The notes beneath the pieces were generated by a model. That model searched no databases, was not told the DNA's origin, and saw nothing but the letters and a program-made list of their open reading frames with translations. The position numbers and the translations under genes were made by a program. Shown in pieces: positions 1-5,850 of a stretch of 10,690 nucleotides of DNA. Source of the DNA: Bacteroidota bacterium (GTDB lineage: Bacteria; Bacteroidota; Bacteroidia; Chitinophagales; Chitinophagaceae); contig CANHJA010000066.1 in assembly GCA_947460795.1 (NCBI GenBank), forward strand, positions 1-10,690. The letters run 5' to 3'. Every line of letters starts with the position of its first letter. The first letter of the stretch is position 1.

Positions 1-576
1 CATGAAGTAGGTCATTATTTAGGATTGCGCCATATTTGGGGTGATGATGGTGGCGCTTGTCAAGGAGATGTAGGATTTGAAGACGATGGTATAACAGACA
101 CACCCCATGCTGATGATGCCTCAAACAGTGATTGTAATAAAACAAAAAACACTTGCAATCAAGGAACAGGTGACTTACCAGATATGGTAGAAAACTATAT
201 GGATTATTCATTGGAAGGATGTCAAAATTCATTTACAAAAGGACAATCTTCATTTATGTATAATGTATTAACTAACATTAGAACAGGTATTCGAGTTCCT
301 ACAAGTGTTGAAGAAACGACCTATTCAACATTAATCAATTTATTTCCAAATCCAACAACTGAATCGCTGGTTGTAAACTTTTCTAATTTAGATTTTTCAA
401 ACGCAATAATCGAAATAAAAGACATCACAGGAAAAACGATAAAAACAGAATATGTTAATTCTAAAACAGCTAATTTTACGGTCAATGGATTGTCAAAATA
501 TCCTAACGGACTGTATATTGCATCCATTTCTATAAATAATTACAAAATTAATAAATCATTTTTAATCAATAATTAA
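1..576 (+). CDS. Secreted M43 (pappalysin/cytophagalysin-like) zinc metalloprotease with T9SS sorting domain, 5' truncated
   Basis: The reading frame is open from base 1, so only the last 191 residues are present. It begins exactly at the zinc motif HEVGHYLGLRH (HExxHxxGxxH, window residues 1-11), which supplies the three zinc-binding histidines and the catalytic glutamate of metzincin proteases. A TDTPH segment (33-36) and the Met-turn NYMDYS (66-70), with cysteines around them (C20, C45, C52, C74), fit the M43B pappalysin/cytophagalysin group. From about residue 112 the protein changes to a Por secretion tail: LFPNPTT at 114-120, a beta-sandwich, then GLYIASI and a basic end (KINKSFLINN). 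This type A sorting domain directs export across the outer membrane by the type IX system and is usually removed or used for surface attachment. Signal peptide, propeptide and promoter lie outside the window. The substrate cannot be inferred. The stop codon overlaps the next start (TAATG). Confidence 0.93.
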   Translation, partial: HEVGHYLGLRHIWGDDGGACQGDVGFEDDGITDTPHADDASNSDCNKTKNTCNQGTGDLPDMVENYMDYSLEGCQNSFTKGQSSFMYNVLTNIRTGIRVPTSVEETTYSTLINLFPNPTTESLVVNFSNLDFSNAIIEIKDITGKTIKTEYVNSKTANFTVNGLSKYPNGLYIASISINNYKINKSFLINN

Positions 577-1013
577 TGAAAACGACTCTCTTAATTCTAT
601 TCATTGCCATTCCATCCATCTTATTTTCTCAAAAGAAAATAACTTCTTTAGAAGTAAAACGTACTGGATGCAAAGGGACCTGCCCTGTTTATGAATACCA
701 AGTGAATTCATCTGGTATCATAATTTACACTGGTGTTCGATTTGTAGGCAATGTAGGTAAATACAAAATAAATGTTGGTCAAAAGAACGTAAGTAAAATC
801 TTTAAAAAATTAGAAAGAAATGATTTTGAAAATGCGGATGACATGTATGATTTAAAACAATCTGACATTTCAATGTTATTTTATAAAATCAATTTAAAAT
901 CTGGAGAAAAAAATATTGGCAGAGCTAATTTCGGACCGAAATATTTACAAGAAACATTCAATGATATCGACAATATTGTAAAAAAATATACTTGGACAAA
1001 AATAAACGAATAA
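576..1013 (+). CDS. DUF6438 domain protein with signal peptide
   Basis: A 145-residue protein with a typical Sec signal peptide (residues 1-19, MKTTLLILFIAIPSILFSQ; SPase I cleavage likely near the Q). The mature part opens with RTGCKGTCPVYEY (29-41), the two-cysteine CxGTCPxY signature I associate with the DUF6438 family. A short beta-rich domain of about 100 residues follows and ends in KKYTW. C32 and C36 are the only cysteines and could form a disulfide or bind a ligand; that is inference. The function of the family is unknown to me. The ATG overlaps the stop codon of the upstream metalloprotease by one base, so translation is probably coupled, and the iron-sulfur carrier gene begins 4 bases after its stop. 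The coupling suggests co-expression with the protease but does not prove a shared role. Expected location is the periplasm or outside the cell. Confidence 0.85.
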   Translation: MKTTLLILFIAIPSILFSQKKITSLEVKRTGCKGTCPVYEYQVNSSGIIIYTGVRFVGNVGKYKINVGQKNVSKIFKKLERNDFENADDMYDLKQSDISMLFYKINLKSGEKNIGRANFGPKYLQETFNDIDNIVKKYTWTKINE

Positions 1014-1017
1014 CAAA

Positions 1018-1359
1018 ATGGATATAGAAACTAAAATTCCAGTACGTTTTTCAGCTGGAGCAATTGCAGAAATCACTCGATTAAATTCAACTAAAACCGC
1101 CGAAAAACCATACCTAAGAGTAGGTGTAAAAGGTGGAGGTTGCAGTGGCATGACCTATGTTTTAGAATATGATGTAAAAGAAGAAGCTGATGAAGAATTT
1201 GATGTAGAAGGGATTCCTGTTGTATTAAATAAAGGGCATGAAATGTATTTAGTTGGCATGGAAATAGAATTTGAAGGTGGCTTAAATTCAAGAGGTTTTA
1301 CATTCAAAAATCCAAATGCTTCAAGCACATGTGGCTGTGGAACCAGTTTTGCTGTATAA
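1018..1359 (+). CDS. A-type iron-sulfur cluster carrier (HesB/IscA/ErpA family)
   Basis: A 113-residue cytoplasmic protein spanning the whole HesB/IscA domain. The three cluster-binding cysteines are present: C42 in GGGCSGMTY and the C105-G-C107 pair in the C-terminal CGCGTSF motif. The LNSRGFTFKNPNA segment just before the last motif is also characteristic. A-type carriers take Fe-S clusters from a scaffold such as IscU or SufU and hand them to apo-proteins. IscA, ErpA and SufA cannot be separated reliably by eye, so no symbol is given. The ATG lies 4 bases after the DUF6438 stop, so it is probably the last gene of this plus-strand run, which ends at the hairpin at 1383-1415. A household Fe-S gene behind an exported protease is an odd pairing and may reflect only compact packing. 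Confidence 0.95.
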   Translation: MDIETKIPVRFSAGAIAEITRLNSTKTAEKPYLRVGVKGGGCSGMTYVLEYDVKEEADEEFDVEGIPVVLNKGHEMYLVGMEIEFEGGLNSRGFTFKNPNASSTCGCGTSFAV

Positions 1360-1382
1360 TAAAAATTATGTTGACTTTAATA

Positions 1383-1415
1383 AAAAAATGTCCTGAAAAA
1401 TTCAGGACATTTTTT
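1383..1415. terminator. Bidirectional Rho-independent terminator between convergent genes
   Basis: A perfect 10-bp stem, ATGTCCTGAA (1388-1397) against TTCAGGACAT (1401-1410), with a 3-base AAA loop. It is lengthened to 15 bp by A-run/T-run pairing (1383-1387 with 1411-1415). Because it has a T-run on the plus strand and an A-run on the other side, it can end transcription of the plus-strand Fe-S carrier run and of the minus-strand PorG-like gene that ends at 1436. Confidence 0.9.
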
Positions 1416-1435
1416 ATTCATTATATATAATGTAA

Positions 1436-2293
1436 TTATCTAAATATTCTTCTAGGGCATCTTGTTTTTAATGAACGCAATGGATTACCAAACGCATCAA
1501 AATAGATGGCAATATTAATACCAGCGAACCAATACCAATCAGTTTTCATATTATCTCCTCTTACAAATTTATCATTCGGATAATTACCATCCCAATTAGG
1601 CAATTCATCGGTTCTGTAAGATAAATCAACACTTTGTTTTCCTTTGTACTTAAACAAGGTATCCATGTTTACATATGACCTACTCACATCATCTAAATAA
1701 TCTGTGGCAGTATATCTGAAACCAATTTCTGTACTAATTAAAACTTTATTTCCTATTAATGTTTTTAATCCAAATCCTAAAGGAAAACCTACGTTAACCA
1801 AGCTATACACTCGTCTATCAGGATATTGTCTTAATCCTTGACCTTCAGTACTTAATGGGCGTAAATACACTTTTTCGTCATTATTACCCATGGTGTATGG
1901 ATTGTAATAAAAAAGGGCAATTCCTGCAAATGCATATGGAGAGAATTTATATTCATCAAAATCTACAGGGATCATATTGGCTTCGATACCAGCTGAAGCT
2001 TCAAAAATATTGGTTTGAAAATTTAAATTTCTACGTTTAACAGCTGGAGAAGCTGACAAACTATCTGCTCCATATAAGCTAGCATAAGTAGCGCCAAATC
2101 TAAAACCAACACTTGGATGAGGAAAATATTTATAAGTTAACCCACCACACGCTCTGTAACCACCTTCAGGAAATAATTTATCTTGCAAATCGCCGTAATA
2201 ACTAGACGTTCCTGCAAAAATACCGACTTCATGGTGTTTTTGAGCAGATACTACAATAGGTAAAAGTAAAATGAATAAAATTTTTCTTAACAT
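1436..2293 (-). CDS. PorG-like/DUF6089 outer-membrane beta-barrel protein
   Basis: I place the start at the ATG ending at 2293, giving 285 residues that begin with a clean signal peptide (MLRKILFILLLPIVVSAQ, 1-18). The frame stays open upstream to an ATG at 2410, but that would add 39 residues ahead of the signal peptide. The mature protein opens with HEVGIFAGTSSYYGDLQ, typical of DUF6089 proteins. It continues as alternating aromatic beta-strands and nears its end with NMKTDWYWFAGINIAIYF, the last strand I expect for this family, then a short basic tail with one cysteine (TRCPRRIF). DUF6089 includes PorG, an outer-membrane component of the type IX secretion machinery, although the phylum has several paralogues. 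The gene stands alone, converging on the Fe-S carrier gene and diverging from the PUR gene. Its nearness to a T9SS substrate at 1-576 is suggestive only. No strong promoter was seen; CAAATATT at 2361-2368 is a 7/8 match to the -7 element on this strand. Confidence 0.82.
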   Translation of the reverse strand: MLRKILFILLLPIVVSAQKHHEVGIFAGTSSYYGDLQDKLFPEGGYRACGGLTYKYFPHPSVGFRFGATYASLYGADSLSASPAVKRRNLNFQTNIFEASAGIEANMIPVDFDEYKFSPYAFAGIALFYYNPYTMGNNDEKVYLRPLSTEGQGLRQYPDRRVYSLVNVGFPLGFGLKTLIGNKVLISTEIGFRYTATDYLDDVSRSYVNMDTLFKYKGKQSVDLSYRTDELPNWDGNYPNDKFVRGDNMKTDWYWFAGINIAIYFDAFGNPLRSLKTRCPRRIFR

Positions 2294-2444
2294 ACTTATA
2301 TATTGTGTTAATGTAAGTGTAATATTACGAAATATTTTTTTAAAAACACAACAATAAATCCAAATATTCAAAAAAGGGATTTGCAGCCTCTCCAGATTTT
2401 TATAGCTCATTTTATTTTAATATAAAATTAAATGATTAAAAATT

Positions 2445-2473
2445 TTGACATCTTATAACTTATAGTATATTTG
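2445..2473 (+). promoter_or_regulatory. Bacteroidota sigma-ABfr-type promoter for the PUR/DUF3276 gene
   Basis: TATATTTG at 2466-2473 matches the -7 consensus TAnnTTTG exactly. A TTG (2445-2447, inside TTTTGAC) lies 18 bases upstream, within the usual spacing for the -33 element. The predicted transcript would begin around 2479-2481, leaving a leader of roughly 27 bases before the GTG at 2507. Confidence 0.6.
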
Positions 2474-2506
2474 TTTTACTATTTTCTCACTAAAATAAAA
2501 TAAAAC

Positions 2507-2929
2507 GTGTCATACGATAATAACAACAACGAACGTAACAATGAAATTTTTTTCACGCAACGCTTAAAAGCTGGAAAAAGAAGAACTTATTTTTTTGATG
2601 TACGTTCTACAAAAGGAAATGATTATTTTATTACCTTAACAGAAAGTAAAAAAAGATTTGATGACAATGGTTATGAAAGACATAAAATTTATATTTATAA
2701 AGAAGATTTTAATAAATTTCATAAAGCATTAGGAGAAGCAATCAATCATGTAAAAACAGAGTTATTACCTGATTTTGATTTTGATGCTTTCAATCATGAA
2801 TATGCAGAAGGAGAAGAAAATGAACAATATGTTCCTTCATTTTCTCAAAGTTCAACTTCTGAGGCAACCCCAACTTCTTCTGAATCTGTTATCCCAAACA
2901 ATTCGGATATCGAGGTAGATAAATGGTAA
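2507..2929 (+). CDS. PUR-domain (DUF3276) nucleic-acid-binding protein, GTG start
   Basis: A 140-residue cytoplasmic protein. Residues 14-86 are a PUR-alpha-like DUF3276 domain: IFFTQRLKAGKRRTYFFDVR, then NDYFITLTESKKRF, then a KIYIYKEDFNKF segment and a helix ending in HVKTELLPDFDFD. Bacterial PUR proteins of this type bind single-stranded nucleic acid as dimers; the cellular role in Bacteroidota is not settled. The N-terminus is a short Asn-rich stretch (NNNN at 5-8). The C-terminus (about 96-140) is acidic and Ser/Thr-rich, looks disordered and ends in DKW. The start codon is GTG, chosen because no in-frame ATG lies upstream and the domain begins soon after; the next Met would fall beyond the domain. 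The gene has its own promoter (2445-2473) and terminator (2951-2982), so it is probably a single-gene transcript. Confidence 0.9.
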   Translation: MSYDNNNNERNNEIFFTQRLKAGKRRTYFFDVRSTKGNDYFITLTESKKRFDDNGYERHKIYIYKEDFNKFHKALGEAINHVKTELLPDFDFDAFNHEYAEGEENEQYVPSFSQSSTSEATPTSSESVIPNNSDIEVDKW

Positions 2930-2950
2930 TAAATAAATAAAACATATTCG

Positions 2951-2982
2951 ATCCTGATTAGATTCTAATCAGGATTTTTTTT
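2951..2982 (+). terminator. Rho-independent terminator after the PUR gene
   Basis: A perfect 10-bp stem, ATCCTGATTA (2951-2960) against TAATCAGGAT (2966-2975). The 5-base intervening GATTC can close by one further G-C pair. An uninterrupted T-run follows to 2982. It lies 21 bases past the PUR stop codon and just before the lepA promoter. Confidence 0.92.
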
Positions 2983-2998
2983 AGTGGTTTAGTAAACC

Positions 2999-3006
2999 TA
3001 CTTTTG
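2999..3006 (+). promoter_or_regulatory. -7 element of the probable lepA promoter
   Basis: TACTTTTG is an exact match to TAnnTTTG and is followed by CACC. It sits 44 bases before the lepA ATG and directly after the PUR terminator, where a promoter is needed. No clear -33 TTG is found at the expected spacing, since that position falls in the terminator T-run, so the assignment rests on the -7 box and on context. Confidence 0.5.
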
Positions 3007-3050
3007 CACCCTATTTCATCTTTTATTAGATAGAAAATTAAAAATTTAGA

Positions 3051-4841
3051 ATGAAAAACATAAGAAACTTTTGCATTATTGCACATATTGATCACGGAAA
3101 AAGTACCCTTGCTGATAGATTATTAGAGTTTACCCATACAATTGGTGAACGAGATATGCAGAACCAAGTATTGGATGACATGGACTTGGAACGTGAAAAA
3201 GGGATTACGATTAAAAGTCATGCCATTCAAATCAATTATGCGTACAAAGGAGAAGAATATGTTTTTAATTTAATTGATACACCAGGACATGTTGATTTTA
3301 GCTATGAAGTAAGTCGTGCTTTAGCAGCCTGCGAAGGCGCTTTATTGTTGGTGGATGCTTCTCAAGGCATTCAGGCACAAACAATTTCGAATTTATATTT
3401 GGCGGTTGAGAATAACTTAGAAATTATTCCTGTCATTAATAAAATTGATATGGAAGGTGCCATGATTCCTGAGGTAAAAGATCAAATTATTGAATTAATT
3501 GGTTGCAAAGAAGAGGATATATTACTAGCATCTGGTAAAAGTGGCATTGGAATTGAAGGAATTTTAGCTGCAATTATTGAACGCATTCCTGCTCCTAAAG
3601 GGGATTTAGAAGCTCCTTTGCAAGCATTGATTTTTGACAGTGTATTTAATAGCTTTAGAGGAATTATCGTGTATTATCGTGTATTTAATGGCATTATCAA
3701 AAAAGGGGATAAAATTAAATTTAGCAATACCGGAATAGAATACGAAGCTGATGAAGTAGGTATTTTAAAACTTGGTATGGAATCCAAAAAAGAAGTTAGA
3801 GCTGGCGACGTAGGCTATATTATTACTGGGATTAAAGTAGCAAAAGAAGTTAAAGTAGGTGATACGATTACCACTACAACCAACCCTTGCTTAGAAAATA
3901 TTCACGGCTTTGAAGATGTAAAACCAATGGTTTTTGCGGGTATTTATCCTGTAGAAACAGATCAATTTGAAGAGCTTCGTGGCTGCATGGAAAAATTGCA
4001 ATTAAATGATGCATCCTTGACATTTGAGTTAGAAACCTCTCAAGCATTGGGCTTTGGTTTCCGTTGTGGATTCTTGGGACTCTTGCACATGGAAATTATT
4101 CAAGAGCGTTTAGAGCGTGAGTTTAACCAAACAGTTATTACTACCGTTCCCAATGTGAGTTTTGAAGCCTATTTAACCAATGGCAATAAAATAGTGGTGA
4201 ATAATCCTACAGAAATGCCAGATCCAAGTAAAACTGAAACTATTAAAGAACCTTTTATTAGAGCACAAATAATTACCAAGCCCGATTATATTGGAAATAT
4301 TATGTCATTATGTATTGGGAAACGAGGTATGTTGATCAATCAAAGTTACCTAACTCCTACTCGTGTTGAGTTAACATTTGAAATTCCATTAACAGAGATT
4401 GTATTTGATTTTTATGATAAATTAAAATCTCAAACACGTGGTTATGCTTCATTCGATTATCATCCTATAGATATGCGTGACAGTGATATTGTAAAAATGG
4501 ATATTCTTTTAAATGGTGATAAAGTGGATGCTTTGAGTGCTTTGATTCATAGAAACAGAGCGCATGAGTTTGGACGTAAATTGTGTGAAAAATTACGTGA
4601 GTTATTGCCTCGTCAACAATTCCAAATTGCAATACAAGCTGCTATTGGTGCAAAAGTAGTAGCTCGTGAAACGATTAGCGCAATGCGAAAAGACGTAACT
4701 GCAAAATGTTATGGAGGAGATATTAGTCGTAAACGTAAATTATTAGAAAAACAAAAAGAAGGTAAAAAAAGAATGCGTCAAATTGGAAATGTAGAAGTTC
4801 CTCAAGAAGCGTTTTTAGCAGTTTTGAAATTGGATGATTAA
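3051..4841 (+). CDS. lepA: Elongation factor 4 (LepA), ribosome back-translocating GTPase
   Basis: A full-length LepA/EF4 of 596 residues, close to the usual length of about 600. The GTPase domain shows G1 AHIDHGKST (11-19), the switch I region with REKGITIKSH (48-57), G3 DTPGH (76-80, with the catalytic His at the end), G4 NKID (130-133) and a G5 region reading SGKSG. EF-G-like domains II, III and V follow. The LepA-specific C-terminal domain covers roughly the last 110 residues and holds the SALIHR and basic KRKLLEKQKEGKKRM segments typical of the family. LepA binds the ribosome with GTP and affects elongation or 30S maturation, particularly under ionic or cold stress. The start is well placed, since LepA proteins begin a few residues before IRNFCIIAHIDHGKST. 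It seems to be transcribed from its own promoter. No convincing terminator was found in the 151 bases after it, so readthrough into the EGF lipoprotein gene is possible. Confidence 0.99.
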   Translation: MKNIRNFCIIAHIDHGKSTLADRLLEFTHTIGERDMQNQVLDDMDLEREKGITIKSHAIQINYAYKGEEYVFNLIDTPGHVDFSYEVSRALAACEGALLLVDASQGIQAQTISNLYLAVENNLEIIPVINKIDMEGAMIPEVKDQIIELIGCKEEDILLASGKSGIGIEGILAAIIERIPAPKGDLEAPLQALIFDSVFNSFRGIIVYYRVFNGIIKKGDKIKFSNTGIEYEADEVGILKLGMESKKEVRAGDVGYIITGIKVAKEVKVGDTITTTTNPCLENIHGFEDVKPMVFAGIYPVETDQFEELRGCMEKLQLNDASLTFELETSQALGFGFRCGFLGLLHMEIIQERLEREFNQTVITTVPNVSFEAYLTNGNKIVVNNPTEMPDPSKTETIKEPFIRAQIITKPDYIGNIMSLCIGKRGMLINQSYLTPTRVELTFEIPLTEIVFDFYDKLKSQTRGYASFDYHPIDMRDSDIVKMDILLNGDKVDALSALIHRNRAHEFGRKLCEKLRELLPRQQFQIAIQAAIGAKVVARETISAMRKDVTAKCYGGDISRKRKLLEKQKEGKKRMRQIGNVEVPQEAFLAVLKLDD

Positions 4842-4957
4842 ACGAGAGGGATGAGATATTAGATTAATAACTCTCTCCTAAAGTCTCAATTCTATTTTGT
4901 TCTTGTGAAAAAAATGCAAACTTTTAAAAAGCATTCTATTTTCTCAATAATAAACTG

Positions 4958-4965
4958 CATATTTG
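4958..4965 (+). promoter_or_regulatory. Possible -7 element before the EGF-domain lipoprotein gene
   Basis: CATATTTG matches TAnnTTTG at 7 of 8 positions (C for T at the first) and lies 27 bases before the ATG. No good TTG is visible at -33. The 4842-4992 interval holds nothing else I can name. Confidence 0.3.
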
Positions 4966-4992
4966 TAACTTAAACCTAAAAAAATATTAACT

Positions 4993-5529
4993 ATGAAAAA
5001 AATCAAAAACATTTTAGTAGCATCAATTTTAACTTTGAGTGCTTTCACAGCAACAATCATGACATCTTGTAATCCAGATGCTTGTAAGGATGTAATATGT
5101 TCTAATGGCGGTACTTGTAATGATGGATCTTGTTCTTGCCCAAGTGGTTATGAAGGGCCATCTTGCGAAACACTAAGCTCTACAAAATTTTTAAATTCAT
5201 CTAGCGCAAATTCAACTTGGTTAACAGGTGCAAATGCTGATGGTTGTTATGCTGCAGGTTACACAATGACAATAAGCCAATCAGGCACTCCAAAAAATTT
5301 ATTAATAGGCAACTTCGCAGGATTTGGTTCTACAGCTTCAATAACAGTTTCAGTAAGTGGTACAAAATTTACGCAAGTAGGAACAACTACAGCAGGAGCA
5401 GTTACTATCTCTAATGTATCTGGTACAATTGACACTACTTTAAATCCTGATAAAATTACTTTTGGATACACTGCTGCATCTACAGGTATTCCTGCAATTA
5501 ATTGTTCTTCAAGCGCATTGAAACAATAA
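4993..5529 (+). CDS. Lipoprotein with an EGF-like domain and a C-terminal beta domain
   Basis: A 178-residue predicted lipoprotein. The signal peptide (1-25) ends in a slightly weak lipobox MTSC, with C26 as the lipidated cysteine. Immediately after it comes an EGF-like module with six cysteines at 31, 36, 42, 47, 49 and 58. Their spacing (C-x4-C-x5-C-x4-C-x-C-x8-C) and the NGGTC and GYEGPSC segments match EGF repeats. Residues about 63-178 form a Ser/Thr/Gly-rich beta domain with two more cysteines (C85, C171) that could pair, so all eight non-lipidated cysteines could be in disulfides. Compact lipoproteins of this build (lipobox, one EGF unit, small beta domain) recur in Bacteroidota, but I know no defined function. 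It should be anchored at the cell envelope, possibly surface-exposed. Its strong terminator is at 5548-5584, and lepA lies upstream on the same strand. Confidence 0.88.
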   Translation: MKKIKNILVASILTLSAFTATIMTSCNPDACKDVICSNGGTCNDGSCSCPSGYEGPSCETLSSTKFLNSSSANSTWLTGANADGCYAAGYTMTISQSGTPKNLLIGNFAGFGSTASITVSVSGTKFTQVGTTTAGAVTISNVSGTIDTTLNPDKITFGYTAASTGIPAINCSSSALKQ

Positions 5530-5547
5530 TTAAAAATAAATTATTAT

Positions 5548-5584
5548 AAAAAAGAGCTTATCATTGATAAGCTCTTTTTTTTTT
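5548..5584 (+). terminator. Rho-independent terminator after the EGF lipoprotein gene (could act on both strands)
   Basis: A perfect 9-bp GAGCTTATC (5554-5562) / GATAAGCTC (5566-5574) stem with an ATT loop, extended to 15 bp by A/T tracts (5548-5553 with 5575-5580) and ending in a T-run to 5584. On the minus strand the same hairpin is also followed by a T-run, so it could stop leftward transcription coming from the gap. Confidence 0.93.
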
Positions 5585-5792
5585 GCGAAACGTGTTTGCG
5601 AAGAAGAACGCAATCTAAATATAATAGAATTGCATTCTTTAATTATTTCCCAGAAACTATTCCAAAATTCAAATATAGAATTTACTAAAGTACCTTTTCT
5701 ATAACGATAATATCCTTTCGATTGTAATGCATTATTATATTAACATCATAAAATTTACCTCTGAAATATTATTGCCAATACAAACTAATAAA
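5585..5792. other. Gene-poor gap between convergent genes (core of the 5530-5850 gap)
   Basis: This is the part of the 321-base gap that the two flanking terminators do not explain. It shows an 8-base direct repeat TTTGCGAA (5582-5589 and 5595-5602), an imperfect inverted repeat (5604-5639), and an exact minus-strand -7 box (CAAATATA on the plus strand, 5670-5677) without a -33 partner. A start-less open frame of 69 codons runs on the minus strand (5533-5739). No tRNA, insertion sequence or convincing gene is visible. It may hold a decayed gene fragment or a small RNA, or nothing. Confidence 0.4.
5604..5639. repeat. Imperfect inverted repeat in the gap
   Basis: AAGAACGCAAT (5604-5614) can pair with ATTGCATTCTT (5629-5639) over 11 positions with one C/A mismatch, leaving a 14-base AT-rich loop. 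There is no T-run directly after it on either strand, so it is not a standard terminator. Its role is unknown. Confidence 0.5.
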
Positions 5793-5824
5793 CAAAAAAA
5801 ACGCTCCATTAAAAATGAAACGTT
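5793..5824 (-). terminator. Rho-independent terminator for the minus-strand lipoprotein operon
   Basis: Read on the minus strand, AACGTTTCATT pairs with AATGGAGCGTT over 11 positions, two of them G-U wobbles, around a 3-base loop. A run of T follows (the A-run at 5793-5800 on the plus strand). The wobbles make it good only in the minus direction. It lies 27 bases beyond the stop of the NDRxGGN lipoprotein gene. Confidence 0.8.
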
Positions 5825-5850
5825 TAAATTATTTAATAAAATAAGAAATG

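Noticed and set aside
945..1291. Two minus-strand frames opposite the DUF6438 and Fe-S carrier genes
   Set aside because: Both overlap well-supported plus-strand genes with intact family motifs and have no domain or promoter evidence.
2294..2410. 39-residue N-terminal extension of the PorG-like gene to an ATG at 2410
   Set aside because: It would bury a clear signal peptide (MLRKILFILLLPIVVSAQ) inside the protein; the ATG at 2293 places it at the N-terminus as expected.
3525..3560. LepA G5 region reading SGKSG instead of the common SAK form
   Set aside because: I believe SGK occurs in LepA from this phylum and all other GTPase motifs are intact, so it is not taken as a defect.
4842..4992. 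GAGAG/CTCTC inverted repeat after lepA as a terminator
   Set aside because: Only about 5 bp pair around a long loop and no T-run follows, so it does not qualify.
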